From Terriglobia bacterium (GTDB lineage Bacteria; Acidobacteriota; Terriglobia; JAJPHL01): 64,000 bases of DNA. Every line of letters starts with the position of its first letter. The first letter of the stretch is position 1. Made by a program: the position numbers and the translations under genes. The stretch is taken from assembly GCA_021325275.1 (NCBI GenBank), contig JAJPHL010000071.1:1-64000 (forward strand), read 5' to 3'. Below the pieces are notes generated by a model. The model made no database searches, was not told where the DNA came from, and saw nothing but the letters and a program-made list of their open reading frames with translations. Positions 44,180 to 53,503 of this stretch are shown here, one piece after another.

Positions 44180-45274
44180 GTGACCAGGAACGTGTCCTTC
44201 CGCGATTTCGATTGGGCTCTGCTCGGCCTGGTGATGACAATCTCGATTCTTGGCCTGTTTGAGATTTACTCCGCCACGCACAACACCAAGTTCGACGGCT
44301 CGCACATCAAGCAGCTCTACTGGATCGGCATGTCCCTTGTCGCCATGTTCGTGGTGAGCGTGGTGGATTACCACGTCTTGATGAATCGCTGGCTGATGTT
44401 CTACGTGCCCATGATCCTGGTGCTGGGGTTCGTTCTGAAGTTTGGCGATAAGGTCTTTGGATCGAAACGCTGGGTGCGGGTTCCGGGCGTTGGTCAGTTT
44501 CAGGTATCGGAATTTATCAAGTTGGTTATAATACTTGCGTTGGCGCGATACTTCAGCGAGTCGCGCTTCGACACCGTATCCCTAGCCGATTTGGCCTGGG
44601 TCGGCGTGGTGGCCGGCGTGCCGATGCTGTTGATTATCTTGCAGCCGGATATGGGTACGGCGCTGACGATCACGCCGATTGTGGCGGTGGCGGTGTTCTT
44701 GGCGGGATTGCGGTGGCAACATGCCGCGGTCCTGGCGTTGGTCTTGGCGCTGGCGTCGCCGGCCGCGTGGTTCTTCGTCATGAAGCCTTATCAAAAGGCG
44801 CGCGTGGCGACGTTTTTGGATCCGACGTTGGATCCGCAAAGAAAGGGTTATCAACAGTTGCAGTCGAAGATCGCCGTTGGTTCCGGCGGTCTATGGGGAG
44901 AAGGGACGGCCCGAGGATCGCAGACGCAGCTTTCGTTCCTGCCCGTTCCGCATACCGATTTTATTTTTGCGGCATTTGCCGAAGAGCACGGTTTTTTTGG
45001 AGTGCTCGCGGTGCTGTTGTTGTATTTCATGGTGCTGATGCGGCTGGTTCAAAATGCTCACACCGCGCCCGACAAGGCGGGGATGTACGTGGTGATGGGC
45101 GTCTTGGCCGTGATGCTGTTTCAGATTCTGGTGAACGTGGGAATGGTTGTGGGCTATATGCCCGTAGTGGGGATTCCGCTGCCGCTCATGAGCTACGGCG
45201 GGTCTTCGATTCTGTTCACGTTCATGGCGCTCGGGTTGGTGAACAACGTCCGTTTGCGCCGGTTCGTGAATTAG
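44180..45274 (+). CDS. rodA: Rod shape-determining peptidoglycan polymerase RodA
   Basis: A 364-residue SEDS-family glycosyltransferase with about ten membrane helices. It starts at GTG 44180 (GGGAG upstream). Family hallmarks are ILLIILQPDMGTALTITPIV and GIPLPLMSYGGSSILFTFMA near the C terminus, and FLPVPHTDFIFAAFAEEHGF. It works with PBP2 encoded just upstream to make sidewall peptidoglycan. Confidence 0.95.
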   Translation: MTRNVSFRDFDWALLGLVMTISILGLFEIYSATHNTKFDGSHIKQLYWIGMSLVAMFVVSVVDYHVLMNRWLMFYVPMILVLGFVLKFGDKVFGSKRWVRVPGVGQFQVSEFIKLVIILALARYFSESRFDTVSLADLAWVGVVAGVPMLLIILQPDMGTALTITPIVAVAVFLAGLRWQHAAVLALVLALASPAAWFFVMKPYQKARVATFLDPTLDPQRKGYQQLQSKIAVGSGGLWGEGTARGSQTQLSFLPVPHTDFIFAAFAEEHGFFGVLAVLLLYFMVLMRLVQNAHTAPDKAGMYVVMGVLAVMLFQILVNVGMVVGYMPVVGIPLPLMSYGGSSILFTFMALGLVNNVRLRRFVN

Positions 45275-45422
45275 ACGACGAAAGAAACTAAAAGATTGGG
45301 ATCGAGGCGCGATGAGGCCGGCGGATGTCGCCGCCCACGTGCCGGTACCTGGATGGTGATTGCGCGGCGCGCTCACTGCGGCTGGTGCTCCCGTCCGGGA
45401 ACGTCCCCGAAGGAGTGGTCAC

Positions 45423-48098
45423 ATGTCCAAGGAGCTGATTGTCTCCTCGACTGCGCACGAAACCAAAGTAGCTATCATCGAAGACGACCAAGTCGTCGAA
45501 GTCTATTTCGAACGCGAACAGGAATACAGCTTGGCAGGCTCGATTTTCAAGGGCCGCGTCACGCGTGTGCTGCCCGGCATGCAGTCCTCGTTCGTGAACA
45601 TCGGTTTGGAACGCGACGCGTTCCTGTACGTCTCCGATTTCTTTGAAGACACAGACGAGTACGACGCTCTGGTGAGCGCCACCGAGGAAAAGGTGGCGCG
45701 GCTCGAGCGCGACGGGCGTCTCGACAGCGCGGATTCGCCGGCGGTGTTGTCGGCCGGCGCGTCGGCGGCCGCGGCGCCTGTGGTTTCAGGCGATAGTGCG
45801 ATCGATTCGGTGGTCACGGAAACGCCGGCCGACGCGGTTGTCGGCGAAGGCGTGGTCCCGGTGACGCTTCCGGGTGAAGTGCGGCAGGCGAGCGGCGGTG
45901 CGCCGGCGCGGCACGAAGGCGAACGCCCAGAACGTGGCAATGATCGTGGCAACGATCGAGGCGGTGACCGGGGCGGTGACCGGGGCGATCGCCATCGGCG
46001 CAACCGCCGGCGTCGTGGCCGGGGGCGCAGTGGATTTCCGGAGTCGAAGTACGCCGGCGGGGATCGCGGCGGTGACCGCGGTGATCATGGTCCGCGGCCA
46101 GTGCCTTATTCCCCTTCACCTCTGGCGCCTGTAGCACGCGAGGCGGCCGATGAAACAAGCAGCGAGGCTCCATCCGCGCCCATTATTCTGCCGGGCGAGT
46201 CGCTGGCGAAATATCGCGGTGTCGCGCCGTCGCCGATTGCTCACGAATTCCGAGAGGAAACGCACGGAGAGTCCGGTGCCGAAGCCGCCGCGCACGAAGA
46301 GTCTGCGGAATTCGAACCGATCGCCGACGGTGCGGAGATTGAAATAATCGCGGAAGAATCGGTTTTGCACGAAGCCATCGTGACGGCGCCGGAGTCTCAC
46401 GCGTCGCACGTGGAAGTCGTGGAGGTGCACGACGTGGCGCTGGCCGAGTCCGAGGCTGCGGTTGAAGAAATCGCTTCGGAAGACGCCGAGCCGATCGAAC
46501 CCCTGGCATCCGGCGAATCAGCCGCCGAAATGGAAGCCGAATCCGAAGCGGAAGCGACGGAAGACGCTCCCGATGGCGAAGGTGAAAGCGAATCCGCCTC
46601 CGAAGGCGAATCAAGCGAAGAATCAACCGACGGGACCGGCGAAATGGAAGCGGCCGCCGGCGGCGAGCCCGAGTCGCCTGCCGATGCCGTTGCGACCGTG
46701 CGAGGTCCCGCGCCGGAACGCGAGCGCCGTTTCAACAGCCGGCGCAATCGCCGCCGTGGACGCGATAATCGCGACAATCGCCCGCCGAATCAGAACCGCC
46801 AGCCGGAGCGCGGCGGACAACGTTTCGGTAGCGGCGGCCAGCAGCCACAAGAGCACAGTCACGAACATCGTCCGACGCGGAATCAACCGCTGATCGGCGA
46901 GCTGTTGCACGAAGGTCAAGAGATCATCGTGCAGATCGCCAAGGAGCCGATCGGCAAAAAGGGCGCGCGCATCACTTCGCACATCGCGCTGCCGGGACGC
47001 TACCTGGTGTACATGCCGACCGTGGATCACGTCGGTGTGTCGCGGCGCATTTCCTCCGACGAAGAACGGCAGCGCTTGAAGCGCGTGCTCACCGAGTTTC
47101 GCCGGGGCGTCAACATGCCCGGCGGATTCATCGTGCGCACCGCCGCCGAAGGTCACAGCGACGAGGATTTGCGCGCCGACATGCGCTTCCTTTTCAATCT
47201 GTGGAAGGAATGCCGCAGCCAAGCCGAGAAAAAATCGGCGCCCGCGCTGCTGCATCGCGACCTGAACTTGGTCGAGCGCATTCTGCGCGATCAGGTGTCT
47301 TCCAATTTCACCACGATTTGGGTGGACGACGAGGCGCAGTACACAAAGATCGTGGAATTCGTCAACCTCAGCCAGCCGTCGCTCGCGGGTCGCGTAAAAC
47401 TCTACGGAAAAGAAACACCGATCTTCGAGGAATTCGGCGTACAAGAACAGATCAACAACGCCATGAAGTCGAAGGTGTGGCTGAAATCGGGCGGCTACAT
47501 CGTGATCAATCAAACCGAGGCGCTGGTGGCGATCGACGTGAACACCGGCAAGTACGTCGGCAAGACGCAGCGCCTGGAAGACACGATCGTCAAGACCAAC
47601 GTCGACGCGATCAAGGAAATCGTCCGGCAAATCCGCCTGCGCGATTTAGGCGGCATCATCGTGATCGACTTCATCGACATGGACGAGCGCAAGAATCGCC
47701 AGCGTGTGATGCAGGCGCTCGAAGAAGCGCTGCGCAAGGATCGTGCGCCGTCGAAGGCGCTTCAGTTTAACGATTTCGGCCTGGTGGCGATCACGCGGAA
47801 ACGCGTGAAGCAGCCGCTCGAGAAGGCGCTCGGCTGCGCGTGTCCGTATTGCACGGGGTCGGGCTTCGTGAAGAGCGCGCAAACGGTGAGCCTCGAAATT
47901 CTCGCCGAAGCGCGCAAGATGATCCTAACCGGCTCGATCGAACGCAACAACATCACGATCCGCGTGAATCCCGACGTAGCGAGGGCCTTGAAGCAGAGCG
48001 GCGTGGCGATCATTTCAGAGATCGAGGAACTCGCCAAGAAACCGGTGATCGTGAAGGGCGACGTGAATCTACATCAAGAGAATTTCGACATTCACTAG
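45423..48098 (+). CDS. rng: RNase E/G-family ribonuclease with large disordered insert
   Basis: An 891-residue endoribonuclease, longer than RNase G (about 490). The split S1 domain begins VEVYFEREQEYSLAGSIFKG and ends with ELLHEGQEIIVQIAKEPIGK. Between these halves, residues about 80-483 are an acidic, Arg/Gly-containing low-complexity insert. The catalytic Asp motifs VAIDVNTGKYVG and IVIDFIDMDERKNRQ and the Zn-link CACPYCTGSGF are intact. The start at 45423 has GAAGGAG upstream; the longer frame at 45360 does not. It follows rodA, as RNase G often does. Confidence 0.94.
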   Translation: MSKELIVSSTAHETKVAIIEDDQVVEVYFEREQEYSLAGSIFKGRVTRVLPGMQSSFVNIGLERDAFLYVSDFFEDTDEYDALVSATEEKVARLERDGRLDSADSPAVLSAGASAAAAPVVSGDSAIDSVVTETPADAVVGEGVVPVTLPGEVRQASGGAPARHEGERPERGNDRGNDRGGDRGGDRGDRHRRNRRRRGRGRSGFPESKYAGGDRGGDRGDHGPRPVPYSPSPLAPVAREAADETSSEAPSAPIILPGESLAKYRGVAPSPIAHEFREETHGESGAEAAAHEESAEFEPIADGAEIEIIAEESVLHEAIVTAPESHASHVEVVEVHDVALAESEAAVEEIASEDAEPIEPLASGESAAEMEAESEAEATEDAPDGEGESESASEGESSEESTDGTGEMEAAAGGEPESPADAVATVRGPAPERERRFNSRRNRRRGRDNRDNRPPNQNRQPERGGQRFGSGGQQPQEHSHEHRPTRNQPLIGELLHEGQEIIVQIAKEPIGKKGARITSHIALPGRYLVYMPTVDHVGVSRRISSDEERQRLKRVLTEFRRGVNMPGGFIVRTAAEGHSDEDLRADMRFLFNLWKECRSQAEKKSAPALLHRDLNLVERILRDQVSSNFTTIWVDDEAQYTKIVEFVNLSQPSLAGRVKLYGKETPIFEEFGVQEQINNAMKSKVWLKSGGYIVINQTEALVAIDVNTGKYVGKTQRLEDTIVKTNVDAIKEIVRQIRLRDLGGIIVIDFIDMDERKNRQRVMQALEEALRKDRAPSKALQFNDFGLVAITRKRVKQPLEKALGCACPYCTGSGFVKSAQTVSLEILAEARKMILTGSIERNNITIRVNPDVARALKQSGVAIISEIEELAKKPVIVKGDVNLHQENFDIH
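45936..45983 (+). repeat. Four 12-bp coding repeats in the RNase insert
   Basis: Four consecutive 12-bp units encode GNDR, GNDR, GGDR and GGDR. They are followed by a GDR and an Arg-rich stretch (RHRRNRRRRGRGR). A second short run of GGDRG units lies near 46056-46085. The array is likely to bind RNA or change length by slippage. Confidence 0.7.
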
Positions 48099-48154
48099 CG
48101 CCGCTCGCCCCTGTCGTAGCGCCGACCGCGTTCCGCCATGTTACACTCCGTCTT

Positions 48155-48454
48155 GTGGAGTATGCGATCCGGTTCGCCGAGTCGGCCGAGGAACATCTTC
48201 AGTGGCTCACGGCGCGTCAGCAAACGATCCTCTTGGACGCTATCGAGATCCAGTTGCGGCACGAACCGTTCAAGGAGACCCGCAACCGTAAGCCTCTGAG
48301 ACCCAACCTGATCGCGTCCTGGGAATTGCGGGTCGGCAATCTGCGCGTACTGTATGAAATCGATGAAGAAGAGACGGGCACGGTAAACGTTACGGCAATC
48401 GGGATCAAGAATGGCAATCGTCTGCTGATTGCAGGAGAGGAAATAGACCTATGA
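48155..48454 (+). CDS. RelE/ParE-type toxin
   Basis: A 99-residue ribosome-targeting or gyrase-targeting toxin of the RelE/ParE superfamily. The pattern VEYAIRFAESAEEHLQWLTA, then KPLRPNLIASWELRVGNLRV and LYEIDEE, is characteristic. The start is GTG at 48155, the first in-frame start in the family region. Longer frames run back into the RNase gene. The stop overlaps the antitoxin start (ATGA), giving a toxin-first module. Which sub-type it is cannot be decided from sequence alone. Confidence 0.88.
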   Translation: MEYAIRFAESAEEHLQWLTARQQTILLDAIEIQLRHEPFKETRNRKPLRPNLIASWELRVGNLRVLYEIDEEETGTVNVTAIGIKNGNRLLIAGEEIDL

Positions 48455-48741
48455 AGACCATAGAGTTTCCGAAGGAATTCGGATCCCTGCTTGAGTTTGC
48501 GGAAAAATCGGCCGACGAAACTGTGGTGCTGACGAGCAAGAAACGCCCAATCGCGGCTCTCGTTTCGCTGCGCCACTTGGATCGCGAAGCGGCCGCGTTA
48601 AGTGCCAGTCCCAGAATTCGGGCGATAATCGACGCCAGTCGTCGCGAAATCCGCCAAGGGAAATGGTCGACGCTGGAGCAACTGAAGCAAGCCCTCCAAA
48701 CCCCGAAGAGCAGCCGACGACGCCTGAAGAAGTCGGCGTAA
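48451..48741 (+). CDS. Phd/YefM-type antitoxin
   Basis: A 96-residue protein with a Phd/YefM-like N terminus (FAEKSADETVVLTSKKRPIA ALVS), the beta-alpha DNA-binding fold. The C-terminal third (ASRREIRQGKWSTLEQLKQA) is the likely toxin-binding tail and ends in basic residues. It is translationally coupled to the RelE/ParE-type toxin. Confidence 0.88.
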   Translation: MKTIEFPKEFGSLLEFAEKSADETVVLTSKKRPIAALVSLRHLDREAAALSASPRIRAIIDASRREIRQGKWSTLEQLKQALQTPKSSRRRLKKSA

Positions 48742-48747
48742 AACCGG

Positions 48748-50028
48748 CTATCCGGCGCCAGTGATTCGCTCAAGTCCGCCGAGATACGGCCGCAGCGCGC
48801 TCGGCACGAGCACCGATCCATCCTCCTGCTGATAGTTTTCAATAATCGCCAGCCACGTGCGGCCGATCGCCAGGCCCGAGCCGTTCAGCGTGTGCACAAA
48901 CTCCGCTTTGCCCTTGCCGCCGGCGCGGAAACGGATTCCCGCGCGGCGCGCCTGATAGTCCTCGAAATTGCTGCAAGAGCTGATCTCGCGGTAGGCGTTT
49001 TGTCCGGGCAGCCAGACTTCGAGATCGTACGTTTTCGCGGAACTCGCGCTCATGTCGCCGGTGCAAAGTGCCAAGGTGCGATAGGGCAACTCGAGCACTT
49101 CCAAAATCGCCTCGGCGTTGCGAGTCAGCGACTCCAATTCGTCGTAGCTGTGCTCCGGATGCGCGAATTTCACGAGTTCCACTTTTTGAAACTGATGTAC
49201 ACGCGTGATCCCGCGCGTGTCTTTGCCGGCCGCACCCGCTTCACTGCGGAAACACGGCGTGAACGCCGTCAATTTGATCGGCAGGCGTGCGGCGTCGAGC
49301 GTTTCGCCGGCGTACAAGTTCGTCAGCGGCACCTCCGCCGTGGGGATCAAGTGCAGATCGTGGCCTTCAATGTGAAACAGATCGTCGGCGAACTTCGGCA
49401 ACTGTCCTGTGCCGAACAAACTATCGGAATTCACCATCACCGGAGGCAGAACCTCGGTGTAGCCGTGCCGCGTGGTGTGCAGATCGAGCATGAAATTCTG
49501 CAGCGCGCGTTCCAGCTTCGCACCCACGCCCATGTAGACCACGAAACGCGCTCCGGAAATTTTCCTCGCCCGCTCCAAATCCAAAATCCCCAGCGCTTCG
49601 CCGAGTTCCCAATGTGGCTTCGGCGTGAACGAAAACTCGCGCGGCGTGCCCCAACGCTTGACTTCCTTGTTGTCGTCGGCGCTGGCGCCCACCGGCACCG
49701 AAGCGTGCGGCAGGTTGGGCATGGTCTTCATGATTTCGCGCAATTCATCGTCAAGGCGACTGGCGCGCTCGTCGAGCGACTTGATCTCGGCCGACACGTT
49801 TTTCATCTCGGCGATGGCCGTTGCGGCGTCGCCACCCGATTTTTTCAGCGCCGCGATTTCGTCATTCGCTTTGTTGCGCCGGCTCTTCAAATTCTCAGTC
49901 TTCGCGATGGCCGCGCGCCGCTCCTGATCGAGCGCGCGAAAGCCCTCCAGATCAAACTGGCCGCCGCGCGTCGCCAGTTTCTTCGCCACCAAGTCGAGAT
50001 TGTCTCGTACAAATCCAAGATCAAGCAT
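48748..50028 (-). CDS. serS: Seryl-tRNA synthetase
   Basis: Class II aminoacyl-tRNA synthetase charging tRNA-Ser, 426 residues as expected. It has the N-terminal coiled-coil arm (residues about 30-100, rich in Lys/Glu/Ala) that contacts the long variable arm of tRNA-Ser. Motif 2 is [20 protein letters not shown] followed by [12 protein letters not shown], and motif 3 is [18 protein letters not shown]. It is convergent with the antitoxin, 6 bp apart. Confidence 0.97.
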   Translation of the reverse strand: MLDLGFVRDNLDLVAKKLATRGGQFDLEGFRALDQERRAAIAKTENLKSRRNKANDEIAALKKSGGDAATAIAEMKNVSAEIKSLDERASRLDDELREIMKTMPNLPHASVPVGASADDNKEVKRWGTPREFSFTPKPHWELGEALGILDLERARKISGARFVVYMGVGAKLERALQNFMLDLHTTRHGYTEVLPPVMVNSDSLFGTGQLPKFADDLFHIEGHDLHLIPTAEVPLTNLYAGETLDAARLPIKLTAFTPCFRSEAGAAGKDTRGITRVHQFQKVELVKFAHPEHSYDELESLTRNAEAILEVLELPYRTLALCTGDMSASSAKTYDLEVWLPGQNAYREISSCSNFEDYQARRAGIRFRAGGKGKAEFVHTLNGSGLAIGRTWLAIIENYQQEDGSVLVPSALRPYLGGLERITGAG

Positions 50029-50106
50029 CCCTCTATTATCTCCTGAAGTGACGCGGCAGCCCCGATGATCGGAGGTGATAGCGATGATAAACTGACACGC
50101 GATTCA

Positions 50107-51087
50107 ATGATTCTAGTAACCGGCGCGAGCGGATTTGTGGGCGGTCATGTAGCACGCGCCTTGGTGCGCGCGGGAGCGCCGGTGCGTTTGCTGCTGCGTG
50201 CGTCTTCTTCCACGGCCGCCATCGACGATCTCCTTGATCGCGTGGAAATCGTACGCGGCGACCTCACCGACTCCGCGTCGTTGCGTGCGGCCGTCGCCGG
50301 ATGCGAGCAGCTTTTTCACGTGGCCGCCGACTATCGCTTGTGGACGCGCGATCCGCAATCGATGTATCGATCGAACGTCGAGGGAACCGCAAGTTTGCTC
50401 GACGCCGCGGCCGACGCGGGAGTCTCGCGCATCGTCTACACGAGCACGGTGGGATGCATGGGTTGGCCCGCCGACGGTCGCCCAACGAACGAGGAATATC
50501 CGGTGTCCGCCGCGGACATGAGCGGTCATTACAAGCTTTCGAAGTTCCAAGCCGAGCAAGCCGCGCTCGAGCGCGCGCGGCGCGGCGTGCCGATTGTGAT
50601 CGTGAATCCCACCGCGCCCGTCGGCGAACGCGACGTGAAGCCGACGCCGACCGGAAAAATCATCGTCGACTTCCTCGCGGATCGCATGCCAGCCTACCTC
50701 GACACCGGATTGAATCTCGTGGACGTGCGCGCCGTAGCAGAAGGCCACTTGTTGGCCGCCCAGAATGGTCGCGTGGGCGAGCGCTATTTGTTGGGCGATC
50801 GCAACATGGAGTTTCGCGAAATCCTCGAGACGCTCGCGCGCATCACTGGAAAACGCGCGCCGAAGATCCGCATTCCTTACGCCGTCGCGTATGCGTTCGC
50901 GGCGCTCGATACAGCGGTCGCCGGAATCACGGGGAAAGAACCGCGCGCGCCGCTCGAAGGCGTGAAGTTGGCGCATCACAAAATGTTCATTGACTCGGAC
51001 AAAGCGCAGCGCGAGTTGGGCTATCGTCCCGGCGATGTCGAAGCGGCATTGCGACGCGCCGTGGAGTGGTTTAGAAAGAATGGCTGA
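50107..51087 (+). CDS. hpnA: Hopanoid-associated NAD-dependent sugar epimerase
   Basis: A 326-residue extended SDR protein of the HpnA type. ILVTGASGFVGGHVARALVR is the NAD-binding Rossmann motif, GHYKLSKFQAE contains the Tyr-x3-Lys active pair, and VNPTAPVGERDVKPTPTGK is typical of HpnA. The ATG at 50107 is the family N terminus, not the longer frame at 50065. It begins the squalene/hopanoid gene cluster. Confidence 0.92.
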   Translation: MILVTGASGFVGGHVARALVRAGAPVRLLLRASSSTAAIDDLLDRVEIVRGDLTDSASLRAAVAGCEQLFHVAADYRLWTRDPQSMYRSNVEGTASLLDAAADAGVSRIVYTSTVGCMGWPADGRPTNEEYPVSAADMSGHYKLSKFQAEQAALERARRGVPIVIVNPTAPVGERDVKPTPTGKIIVDFLADRMPAYLDTGLNLVDVRAVAEGHLLAAQNGRVGERYLLGDRNMEFREILETLARITGKRAPKIRIPYAVAYAFAALDTAVAGITGKEPRAPLEGVKLAHHKMFIDSDKAQRELGYRPGDVEAALRRAVEWFRKNG

Positions 51088-51093
51088 TGTCGC

Positions 51094-51414
51094 CTAATCC
51101 ACCTCGATGGTGTAACTGACCATCCAGAGTTCAACTTGCTCCAGACGAATCCTCCAGCGTTCCTTGAAATCCTTCATCCAAACGCGATTCTCCGGGGAAT
51201 CAACGACGTCCACTACGATTCGCGTCAGGTTGTCTTTGTAAAGAACATCTCGATGGCGCCAATGGCCTTCGACCGACTGGGTTTCGTAGCTCGCGGCGCC
51301 AAAGTGATCCCTGACCTCACTGAACGCCTCGGTAACCCACCTTGCTGGAACGTCCCGGCCGTCATTAAACCGGAGCGGGATCAGCACCTCGAATCGCCGC
51401 CAGTTCTTGCTCAT
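51094..51414 (-). CDS. Hypothetical protein, second gene of a two-gene unit
   Basis: A 106-residue protein, soluble, with an alternating beta/alpha pattern (RRFEVLIPLRFNDGRDVPAR, then NLTRIVVDVVDSPENRVWMK, then WRIRLEQVELWMVSYTIEVD). The start at 51414 is the first ATG of the compact domain; a longer frame runs to 51468. It overlaps the 3' end of the 73-residue gene by 50 bp. I do not recognise the family. The two-gene, overlapping layout resembles toxin-antitoxin or enzyme/partner pairs. Confidence 0.6.
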   Translation of the reverse strand: MSKNWRRFEVLIPLRFNDGRDVPARWVTEAFSEVRDHFGAASYETQSVEGHWRHRDVLYKDNLTRIVVDVVDSPENRVWMKDFKERWRIRLEQVELWMVSYTIEVD

Positions 51415-51586
51415 AGGTTGTCCTTCCCTTGACGGCAAAAGGAATGCCCTGATCGGCCAACGCCTCAATCGCTGCCTCCGGCACGATGTGTTCGCCAGAC
51501 TTCAGCGAGCGGCCGGAAAAGCGTCCAATCAGGAAGTCCAACGCTTTCATTTCCGTTTCTGTGTCTGCGAAAGTGATCGTGATCAT
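51365..51586 (-). CDS. Hypothetical small protein, first gene of a two-gene unit
   Basis: A 73-residue protein (opening TITFADTETEMKALDFLIGR) with a strong GAGGAGG Shine-Dalgarno 5 bp before its ATG, so it is probably translated. The middle has HIVPEAAIEALADQGIPFAV and the tail TTYEQELAAIRGADP. No named family is recognised. It is embedded in the hopanoid cluster on the opposite strand, an unexpected position. Confidence 0.6.
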   Translation of the reverse strand: MITITFADTETEMKALDFLIGRFSGRSLKSGEHIVPEAAIEALADQGIPFAVKGRTTYEQELAAIRGADPAPV

Positions 51587-51641
51587 CGGGACCTCCTCTG
51601 CGTGGGATTATATCAAAAGCACTCAGGTGGGCGGAGGTAAC

Positions 51642-52409
51642 ATGGCAATTGCGGACGACGTTCAGCCGGACCTCCGTGTACGCTCGAAGGAGCTAAGGAA
51701 TGGCCGAGTTCCGTGCAGCAGATCCCTGGAGTCAGTTCGTAACGATGCAACAATTGTTTGTTCCCAGAGGACTGCCTTGTCCATAACATCAATAGGGATT
51801 GTTTGTGCGCTGCCCCGAGAGCTCGGTGGCCTGTACAACAGCCCGCCAGAAAACTGCCGCATTGTCGCCGGAGGTGTCGGCGCATCCGCAGCCGAGCGCG
51901 CCGCCCGCGGCATCACGGATGCACGTGCGCTGATTTCCGCGGGATACGCCGGAGGACTCGCCGCCCCGGCCGTGCGCGGTGCGATTGTCGTCGATACCGC
52001 CAGCGAATTCTTTGCGTCCGTGCCCGCACCCGCGATTCGCGCACGCATCGCCGATTCCCAGACGATGATCGCGACACCAGCCGAGCGCGCCGCGCTGGCG
52101 CAATGCTCGGGCGCCATCGCCGTCGACATGGAGTCGGCCGCTGTCGCGCGCGTCGCAAGGGAGCGCGGCATTCCGTTCGCGGCGATTCGCGTGATCACCG
52201 ATGGTCCCGACGACACCTTGGTTATCGACTGGGACAAATATCGTCGCTCCGATGGATCGATGCGCACCGCGGCGGCCGTCGGTTCCGCTCTGCGTTCGCC
52301 GCAAGGGATAGCGGAATTGTTCCGGCTTTGGTATTCTTCTAGTGAGGCAACTAGGGTACTAAGCGAGTATTTACGAAGCTTTCTGGCTCACGCTTCGTCG
52401 TCCCGATGA
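51642..52409 (+). CDS. hpnG: Hopanoid-associated nucleoside phosphorylase-like protein
   Basis: A phosphorylase-superfamily protein of 255 residues from ATG 51642 (GGAGG upstream). In hopanoid clusters this protein releases adenine from adenosylhopane to give ribosylhopane. The recognisable domain begins only at SIGIVCALPRELGGL, encoded after 51789. RALISAGYAGGLAAP and AIAVDMESAAVARVARERGI, with the conserved Asp-Met-Glu-Ser, are phosphorylase motifs. A TTG at 51777 with AGAGGA upstream would give a 210-residue protein without the atypical N-terminal 45 residues and may be the true start. The stop overlaps the next gene (ATGA). Confidence 0.8.
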   Translation: MAIADDVQPDLRVRSKELRNGRVPCSRSLESVRNDATIVCSQRTALSITSIGIVCALPRELGGLYNSPPENCRIVAGGVGASAAERAARGITDARALISAGYAGGLAAPAVRGAIVVDTASEFFASVPAPAIRARIADSQTMIATPAERAALAQCSGAIAVDMESAAVARVARERGIPFAAIRVITDGPDDTLVIDWDKYRRSDGSMRTAAAVGSALRSPQGIAELFRLWYSSSEATRVLSEYLRSFLAHASSSR

Positions 52410-53503
52410 CCACTCCACTACCTGCAACAATCATGCGCGCCGCCGTGTATCGCGGCGAGGGTCGCGTCATGGTGGAATCTCTTGCAGTGCCAGAAATCGG
52501 CGCGGGCGAATTGCTGTTGGAAGTGGCGGTGTGCGGCGTGTGTCCCACGGACGTGAAAAAGATTCACGCGAATCTCTTGCCGCCGCCGCGCGTCTACGGA
52601 CACGAGACGGCGGGACGCGTAGCCGCGGTCGGCGCAGGCGTCACGAAGTTCGCGGTGGGCGATCGCGTCGCGGCGTTCCACCACATTCCGTGCCGGAGTT
52701 GTTTTTACTGCCGCGCGAAGGTTTACGCGCAGTGTCCGGTGTACAAGAAAGTCGGAATCACCGCGGGATTCGAGCCGGCGGGCGGCGGATATGCGAACTA
52801 TGTGCGCCTGATGGATTGGATCGTCCGTGACGGCGTGGTACGAATTCCCGACGGCGTGAGTTACGAAGAAGCGTGTTTGGTCGAGCCGGTGAATACGTGC
52901 TTGAAAGCTGTGCGACAAGCGGAAATCGGCCGCGGCGACACGGTTTTGGTGCAGGGACAGGGTCCTATTGGATTGATGCTCTCGATGCTCGCGAGTCGCG
53001 AAGGCGCGCGCGTGCTGGTTTCCGATCCCATGGACGAACGCCTCGATTTCGCCGCAACGCTGGGAGTAAAATTCTTGCCGCAGGCGCGACTAAATCCGCG
53101 TCGCGAAAACGTTGTCGAGCGCGTAAAGGCGCTGACGGAAAGCCGCGGCGCGGACGCGGTGCTCGTCGCGGCGGCCGCGTCGTCGCTTGTGCCGGAGGCG
53201 CTCGAAGCGGTGCGGCCCGGCGGACGCGTGATGTTGTTCGCGCAAACGTCGCGCAAGGATCACGCCGATTTGCCGCTGGCTTCGATTTGCGTCGATGAAA
53301 AACGGCTGATCGGCAGTTACAGCGCCGACATCGACCTGCAAGAGGAATCGGCGCGCCTGGTTTTCGGCCGCGAATTGCCGATGCGCGAGTTGATCACGCA
53401 TCGCTTTCCGCTCGAACGCATCGAGGACGCGGTGGAATTGGCGAATCATCCGCGTCCCGATTCGTTGAAGATTATAGTGAATGTCAGCGAGGTGTTGATT
53501 TGA
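52406..53503 (+). CDS. Zinc-dependent medium-chain dehydrogenase, copy 1
   Basis: A 365-residue MDR-family alcohol/polyol dehydrogenase. Catalytic zinc ligands are in CGVCPTDVK and YGHETAGRVA. Structural zinc cysteines are CRSCFYCRAKVYAQC. The NAD-binding motif is QGQGPIGLMLSMLA. It starts in an ATGA overlap with hpnG and ends in a TGA overlap with the next dehydrogenase. The substrate is unknown; its place in the cluster suggests a role in hopanoid side-chain chemistry (inference). Confidence 0.9.
   Translation: MTTPLPATIMRAAVYRGEGRVMVESLAVPEIGAGELLLEVAVCGVCPTDVKKIHANLLPPPRVYGHETAGRVAAVGAGVTKFAVGDRVAAFHHIPCRSCFYCRAKVYAQCPVYKKVGITAGFEPAGGGYANYVRLMDWIVRDGVVRIPDGVSYEEACLVEPVNTCLKAVRQAEIGRGDTVLVQGQGPIGLMLSMLASREGARVLVSDPMDERLDFAATLGVKFLPQARLNPRRENVVERVKALTESRGADAVLVAAAASSLVPEALEAVRPGGRVMLFAQTSRKDHADLPLASICVDEKRLIGSYSADIDLQEESARLVFGRELPMRELITHRFPLERIEDAVELANHPRPDSLKIIVNVSEVLI

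Noticed and set aside
42971..44374. 467-residue minus-strand frame across mrdA and rodA
   Set aside because: The opposite strand has well-conserved PBP2 and RodA motifs; this frame is a shadow.
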